Source: a virus
IMG/VR virus record: IMGVR_UViG_3300035698_035458
Location: 1-34,183 of that record
Reading direction: 5' to 3' (one strand)
Length of the DNA: 34,183 nucleotides
Shown: positions 29,880-34,183 of the stretch, piece after piece
How positions within the stretch are numbered: position 1 is the stretch's first letter
Layout of the letters: each line of letters begins with the position of its first letter
Translations under genes and position numbers: made by a program
The notes under the pieces: generated by a model
The model's input: only the letters and a program-made list of their open reading frames with translations
The model's database searches: none
What the model was told of the DNA's origin: nothing

Positions 29880-32531
29880 ATGAGCGGAAAGCAATTAATA
29901 AAGACAGTCCCCGCAGAGGTAGCCAACCCAAGGCTTTCCCGGATGAACGCTATGGCTCGGGACGAGGTACTTATCGATGCGCAATATGGATTCACCGGTG
30001 AGTGGTTGCCTGATGTTGACCCATCCAAGATCGGTCCGAAGAACTTTAAACGGTTACAGAATAGCCGGTATGGAGACGGGCATCCCGAGGGGATACAGGG
30101 ATATACGAAGATAAATACGACTGCCATTACCAACTTTACAAAAATACGGAACGGAGTACAGTTCAGGTCTGACCGCACACAGGAACCATATACTCTTGTC
30201 TCTGCCGAACATGGCACAGACCCGGTAACGAATCCGGCAAAGATATTCCAAAACCTTACAGAAATTCCAGACCAGGGAGACTTTGAGGCCACAGAACTTC
30301 ATCAGGACGCGAGTGGTGCCGGCGCTGGTCGGTTCTCTGGGGCTCCGCAAGGGAACATGTCTTACTGCAACGAGAAGGAATCTTGCATATTCGCAGGCAG
30401 TGAGATGCGCATAGCGGTAATGTTCACTATTGACGATGCGGCATACGCGAATCCGATCGAGCAGACAGAAGCGATAAACAACACTCTCGATACCGCCGCT
30501 AACCTTGTAGCAATAGGGGCAAAAAGGTTTTGGCTTCTCTTTACTACACGACCTATCCAGGCAGCAAAGTTTTATGTAGAGACAGTAAACGGAACAGCTT
30601 CCGTATCTACTGCAAAGGTATGGACAGGGGCGGCCTTCGCAGCGGTAGCAGGATTTAACGACGGGACAAGCGCTGGAGGTATTTCGTTTGCTCAGACCGG
30701 CATAATGTCATTCGATTCGACGGTTGCAACTGCTAAACCATTTCACTTTCAGGAGATTTACCTCTATGCCTACCTGTTTGAATTGAGCGCCGGCACTACG
30801 GAACTGTATCACGGTTCGGTAGATGCGCCGTTTCAGGACATGGTAGATGTGTGGGATGGTGTTTACCGGCAGCCGACACAGCTTCAGGTCTACCGTAACG
30901 CCGCAGTCAACTTCGAAGATTACACTCTTGAGGTCAACGAACCGTCGAACATCGACACTCCGATAGGGGCAGTGTATGACGAGATGGACACTGTGGACTA
31001 CGCTGTTGCCGTTTTCGATGACAGGATGGCAGCAATTCACCATACCATGCTGGCAACATACCTCAATGTTAATGCCGCAACAGTCACGATCTATTACTGG
31101 AATGGAAGCGCCTGGGCAACGGTTGGCACTGTAACCGACGGATCTCTGAGTGGTGGTAAGTCTTTAGCTCAAAGTGGATTGATGAGCTGGAATCCACCGG
31201 CACTTAGCCTGGAACACAAAAGAACCATGTTCGGGACATACGGATACGCCTACAAGTTTGTCTGGAGCGCAAAGCTTTCCGGAATTGCTGGCGGAGACCT
31301 TGACATCCTTGTGGATATTGTAAAGGGCGTTCCTGCACAGAAGGTCATAAAACCGTTCAAGTTTCCAGCGGTTTACAAGGACAGGACGTTTCTCTTCGGA
31401 TACACAGCAGGCAAAGAGGGGAACAGGGCCGACTATACGATGTCAAACGCTCCTGATGTAATGAACGGGTACGAGACAAGCAACGACGGGCAGCAAAGTT
31501 TATTTTTCGGTGGTGTTGAAAGCTGTACCTGCGCAGCGCAACTATATAATCGGTTCGGATCCAACATCTACGCAAACCAGCTTGTGCTTAAAGCTGCCCA
31601 AACGTATCTCATGACCGGGGACGGGCCGGAAGATTACCGTATATATCCTGTTTCTCTTACGGTTGGCTGCCCTGCACCGCTTACCCTGGACACGGCAGAG
31701 GTGGGCTTTGAGATGGCCGAGGATGTGGTGAGAAACATTGCTATATGGTTGTCGGCATCAGGGCCGGTGATTTTTGATGGCGCGATCCTTTCTCCGGTAA
31801 AGAAAATCAAGAAATACTTCGATCCTACCAATCCCCTGTGCGTCAATTATGAATATATTCACAGGTCAAGGGGCAGATATGACGCTATTCATAAGGAATA
31901 CAACCTGACAATGCCCTGCGGGGTGGGTGTCGAAGAGCCCAACGTGTGGCTTGTCTATGATCTGTTAAGAGAAAGATGGTACGAAAAAGACACAGGTGCC
32001 GCAAAAATGCCGCTATCGCTTATTCCTGCCATGGATGACAGTGGGGTGAGGTACCTCTATGCTGGCCGTGATGATGGGCATGTGATGCGTCTCGAGAACG
32101 GGAACAACTGGGACGGCGTAGGCATAAGGCAAAGAATAGAGATGGGAGACTTCTGGCCGTCGAACAATATATGGGACAAGACTCGGATAAGAAGGTTAAA
32201 GCTTGTTGCTAAGCGAATAACCGAAGACCGTTCGGTTGATATCTACTACAGCAAGGATACAGACGATGGGGATGGCGTAGAGGTTGTGTGGGCCGAGGGT
32301 GATGTGGCCTTTGCTGATTGGGAGGATATCGAATGGGGTGCTCCGGCACTTGCCGATATGGAACTTGCCATAGATGAAGGACTTGCCAGGCTGGCAAGGA
32401 CAACGAAAGATCTTGACCTGCTGGCATGGTGCCATGGATTCGGGTTCAGAATAACAACGTCTGATACCATTAAAGGGTTTCAGCCTATGATGTGGGGGAT
32501 ACAGTATGTCTTTGAGCGAAAAGATATCTGA
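29880..32531 (+). CDS. Tail nozzle-like protein
   Basis: A large structural protein of 883 residues. The N-terminal part reads VLIDAQYGFTGEWLPDVDPS and KNFKRLQNSRYGDGHPEGIQ. Central repeated strand regions follow (for example KFYVETVNGTASVSTAKVWT and the related TVTIYYWNGSAWATVGTVTD). The C-terminal half has KPFKFPAVYKDRTFLFGYTA, VNYEYIHRSRGRYDAIHKEY and VEEPNVWLVYDLLRERWYEK, typical of nozzle or stabilization proteins of short-tailed phages. Low cysteine and high aromatic content agree. AGGATAGGTAG precedes the ATG. It follows the adaptors and precedes the fibre gene. Confidence 0.75.
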   Translation: MSGKQLIKTVPAEVANPRLSRMNAMARDEVLIDAQYGFTGEWLPDVDPSKIGPKNFKRLQNSRYGDGHPEGIQGYTKINTTAITNFTKIRNGVQFRSDRTQEPYTLVSAEHGTDPVTNPAKIFQNLTEIPDQGDFEATELHQDASGAGAGRFSGAPQGNMSYCNEKESCIFAGSEMRIAVMFTIDDAAYANPIEQTEAINNTLDTAANLVAIGAKRFWLLFTTRPIQAAKFYVETVNGTASVSTAKVWTGAAFAAVAGFNDGTSAGGISFAQTGIMSFDSTVATAKPFHFQEIYLYAYLFELSAGTTELYHGSVDAPFQDMVDVWDGVYRQPTQLQVYRNAAVNFEDYTLEVNEPSNIDTPIGAVYDEMDTVDYAVAVFDDRMAAIHHTMLATYLNVNAATVTIYYWNGSAWATVGTVTDGSLSGGKSLAQSGLMSWNPPALSLEHKRTMFGTYGYAYKFVWSAKLSGIAGGDLDILVDIVKGVPAQKVIKPFKFPAVYKDRTFLFGYTAGKEGNRADYTMSNAPDVMNGYETSNDGQQSLFFGGVESCTCAAQLYNRFGSNIYANQLVLKAAQTYLMTGDGPEDYRIYPVSLTVGCPAPLTLDTAEVGFEMAEDVVRNIAIWLSASGPVIFDGAILSPVKKIKKYFDPTNPLCVNYEYIHRSRGRYDAIHKEYNLTMPCGVGVEEPNVWLVYDLLRERWYEKDTGAAKMPLSLIPAMDDSGVRYLYAGRDDGHVMRLENGNNWDGVGIRQRIEMGDFWPSNNIWDKTRIRRLKLVAKRITEDRSVDIYYSKDTDDGDGVEVVWAEGDVAFADWEDIEWGAPALADMELAIDEGLARLARTTKDLDLLAWCHGFGFRITTSDTIKGFQPMMWGIQYVFERKDI

Positions 32532-32730
32532 GATAGACGAATTTAACGTGGATAAAGTTTATCCACGAACACAATATTCTGGGATGGAGGAGTTTCAGGA
32601 ACTTGGAGACAAGATAACAGAGATGCCGAAAGCTGTTAATCACGTAAAGACGGGACAGAGAACGCCAGCTTTGGCACATCTCGTATCCTCAAGGCAGGTA
32701 GAAGCTATCAAGCAAAGGAAGGGTATATAA
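32506..32730 (+). CDS. Small protein between nozzle and fibre
   Basis: A 74-residue protein (MSLSEKISEIDEFNVDKVYP at the start; HLVSSRQVEAIKQRKGI at the end). It overlaps the nozzle gene by 26 nt in another frame. GGGGGATACAGT precedes the ATG, and it ends one base before the fibre start. It is soluble, mostly helical and has no recognisable motif. It could be a tail chaperone or small structural part; this is inferred from its place only. Confidence 0.65.
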   Translation: MSLSEKISEIDEFNVDKVYPRTQYSGMEEFQELGDKITEMPKAVNHVKTGQRTPALAHLVSSRQVEAIKQRKGI

Positions 32731-32731
32731 A

Positions 32732-34183
32732 ATGGCTAATAATATTTATGGAGCAACTTCCCTGATCGGGGGTGGAACCGGAGCATTAGATGCAATCAAT
32801 GGCAATCTGCTGAACGATGGTGACGGGGCTGTAGTTATAAGTGGAACATATTCATACTTTTATCGATTAGATGCTACGTCTGGCGCAGTCGAGAGTTCAC
32901 CTGGTATTATCAGCCCGGACAATAACGCTGGTACGAAAAGGTGGATATTAAAACACACATACACCAACGTCTCGGATACTGCCTATAACGAAGAAACATG
33001 GAACGGAGTAATAAATGTAGCCCCAAGTAAAAATGCTGTGAGAGATAAGTTTGAATCACTTTACATCACTAACCACTACAACGCATCACGTTCTTTACGC
33101 CAAAAGGGATTCGGTTTAGACATCGATAGTGGTGCGGCTCAGGCAAATCACAACACAGCAGCCAATCGCTATACGATTGAAACTCCTGATGGTATGGAAA
33201 TTAATATTGGGGGTGTGAATTATAGGGCTGTTGCCGAGACAGAAATCAGCTTGAACGTAACCGCCAACTGGGACGCAGCAGGACAGACCGCTGTTTACGA
33301 GACTGCCGCAAATAGAGCAGGCAAAGATTTCTATGTTTACGCGGAAGAACCAGTCAGTGGAACGGCTCCGGCTTTTATCTTATCAGCTAATTCTACTAAT
33401 CCTGGTGGCAATACTCCGGCAGGCAATGCCAGAAGCACGAGCAATACACGTAAGATAGGTGGGTTTCATTGCCTCGGCGTTTCAGTCGGAGATATAGCCA
33501 ATCATGCCCTCTGTGATTATGTTGCAGGAGACGTTCTGTTTATGAGCGTGTGGGATTTAGAGAATAGACCGATTTCCTCTCCCGAAGGTATGGTGAAATC
33601 AATCAAGCACAGCATGACCAATGCAGACGATGCGGCAGTAGTAATTTTGGGTGCAGGGGTTTGGGTAGATATTTATCTCGCAAGTGGCACAGGGGCTTCT
33701 ACCGTGAGTGTGACTGGTGGAACGATTAGCGATACACGTGACTGGATGGACTTCAATGATGACTTTGCCGCAGTAGATAAGCAAATGCTGGGTGATGATG
33801 AATTTTCCCATATTGCTGCTGGAAGTAATGCTGAAACCAATATCTCAACATCCGCAGATCCAGTAACAACAGGTGGGCATTCCGACACAGCTGGACGTAG
33901 AATGATCTCAAATATCGGCTGTGAGGATTGTTGTGGGGCGATGATGCAATGGCTGAGAGACACGTCCGCCAATTATGATGATTCCATTGCAGCGGGCTGG
34001 CTTGCTCTTGCTGGAGATAAAGGAGATTTTTACCTACCCGTGGACACAGATGAAATTAAGCTGCTCGCGGGCGGTGGTTGGGCGTATGCGGCGTATTGCG
34101 GGTCGCGGTGTCGTTTAGCGCTTTATGGTCGCGTGTATACGGGTGCGTATAGCGGCGGGCGCGGGCGGAGCCGCGGGCTGTAA
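32732..34183 (+). CDS. Receptor-binding fibre with DGR-type variable C-terminus
   Basis: A 483-residue protein. The N-terminal part has fibre-like strands with a repeat-prone motif (YRLDATSGAVESSPGIISPD then NNAGTKRWILKHTYTN). The middle is Thr/Ser/Ala-rich (AEEPVSGTAPAFILSANSTN). The C-terminal 90 residues carry GCEDCCGAMMQWLRDTSANY, then LLAGGGWAYAAYCGSRCRLA and a tail GGRGRSRGL. This matches the C-type-lectin fold used by diversity-generating retroelement target proteins such as the tropism determinant of Bordetella phage BPP-1. It probably binds the host receptor. The window ends with its stop codon. A GGAAGGG-type site precedes the ATG. Confidence 0.85.
   Translation: MANNIYGATSLIGGGTGALDAINGNLLNDGDGAVVISGTYSYFYRLDATSGAVESSPGIISPDNNAGTKRWILKHTYTNVSDTAYNEETWNGVINVAPSKNAVRDKFESLYITNHYNASRSLRQKGFGLDIDSGAAQANHNTAANRYTIETPDGMEINIGGVNYRAVAETEISLNVTANWDAAGQTAVYETAANRAGKDFYVYAEEPVSGTAPAFILSANSTNPGGNTPAGNARSTSNTRKIGGFHCLGVSVGDIANHALCDYVAGDVLFMSVWDLENRPISSPEGMVKSIKHSMTNADDAAVVILGAGVWVDIYLASGTGASTVSVTGGTISDTRDWMDFNDDFAAVDKQMLGDDEFSHIAAGSNAETNISTSADPVTTGGHSDTAGRRMISNIGCEDCCGAMMQWLRDTSANYDDSIAAGWLALAGDKGDFYLPVDTDEIKLLAGGGWAYAAYCGSRCRLALYGRVYTGAYSGGRGRSRGL
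32878..32982 (+). repeat. 105-bp exact repeat, copy 2 (in the fibre gene)
   Basis: Identical to 14813-14917 and in the same reading frame. The encoded motif fits the surrounding fibre sequence (preceded by YRLDAT and followed by YNEETWNG), so this is probably the original copy. Confidence 0.95.
34070..34180 (+). other. Probable DGR variable region with GC-rich 3' end
   Basis: The last 37 codons of the fibre gene, starting at GGGW, contain only 9 adenines in 111 bases, and the final 30 bases (34151-34180) are 27 G or C. In diversity-generating retroelements, the template's adenines are changed at random in the variable region, and a GC-rich initiation site lies at its 3' end. The neighbouring part of the gene has a normal adenine content. 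Template repeat, reverse transcriptase and any accessory protein are absent from this window. Confidence 0.75.

Noticed and set aside
1-34183. tRNA genes, rRNA, CRISPR arrays, insertion sequences, and a reverse transcriptase within the window
   Set aside because: No cloverleaf with a matching anticodon arm, no repeat-spacer array, no transposase motif, and no YxDD reverse transcriptase was found in any long frame.

Overview
The window looks like most of a temperate tailed phage or prophage with a short-tailed (podovirus-like) head and tail module. The evidence is a tyrosine integrase at the left edge, a CI/Cro-type switch near 12.65 kb, a leftward recombination and accessory arm, a rightward replication/packaging arm, and a P22-type portal, scaffold, capsid, adaptor and nozzle order. 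No rRNA, tRNA, CRISPR array or host housekeeping gene is visible, so the host cannot be named. Lipoprotein signals and a twin-arginine signal point to a bacterial host, probably Gram-negative (inference).

Left arm, minus strand, about 10.67 kb down to 1: a consensus promoter (TTGACA, 17 bp, TATCAT) with a palindrome in its spacer drives a tightly overlapping series. In order of transcription these are small unknown proteins, a winged-helix protein, a one-pass membrane peptide, a possible single-strand annealing protein, an SMC/Rad50-like ATPase divided by one in-frame stop codon, a UvrD/Rep helicase split by a 154-nt insert carrying a helix-turn-helix fragment, several unknowns, a shrunken Gp37/Gp68-like remnant, a C5-cytosine methyltransferase and the integrase.

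Immunity region, 10.86-12.92 kb: a short CI-like repressor without a self-cleavage domain is followed on the same strand by three exported proteins (two lipoproteins and one signal-anchored coiled-coil protein), a likely set of genes expressed in the lysogen. CI and a Cro-like gene diverge across 29 bp, and the promoter geometry suggests that the cro-like mRNA, and perhaps the cI mRNA, is leaderless. The rightward promoter and the distant leftward promoter share a 16-bp sequence.

Right arm, plus strand, 13.0-34.2 kb: small DNA-binding proteins, a VRR-NUC nuclease, an HNH nuclease, a replication initiator-like protein, small and large terminase, portal, zinc-ribbon proteins, a factor-independent terminator, scaffold, major capsid, decoration proteins, two paralogous adaptors (one fused to a lectin-like domain), a nozzle-like protein and a receptor-binding protein. 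The last gene ends in a C-type-lectin segment that is adenine-poor and has a GC-rich tail, as in the variable region of a diversity-generating retroelement. The matching template repeat and reverse transcriptase are not in the window and would be expected just past its right edge.

The most unusual points are: an exact 105-bp, frame-preserving copy of part of the tail-fibre gene inside the replication gene; a 97-residue gene between the terminase genes that joins a Tat signal to a segment resembling the N-terminal part of the phage's own capsid protein; the split helicase and split ATPase; and the probable retroelement-diversified fibre tip.
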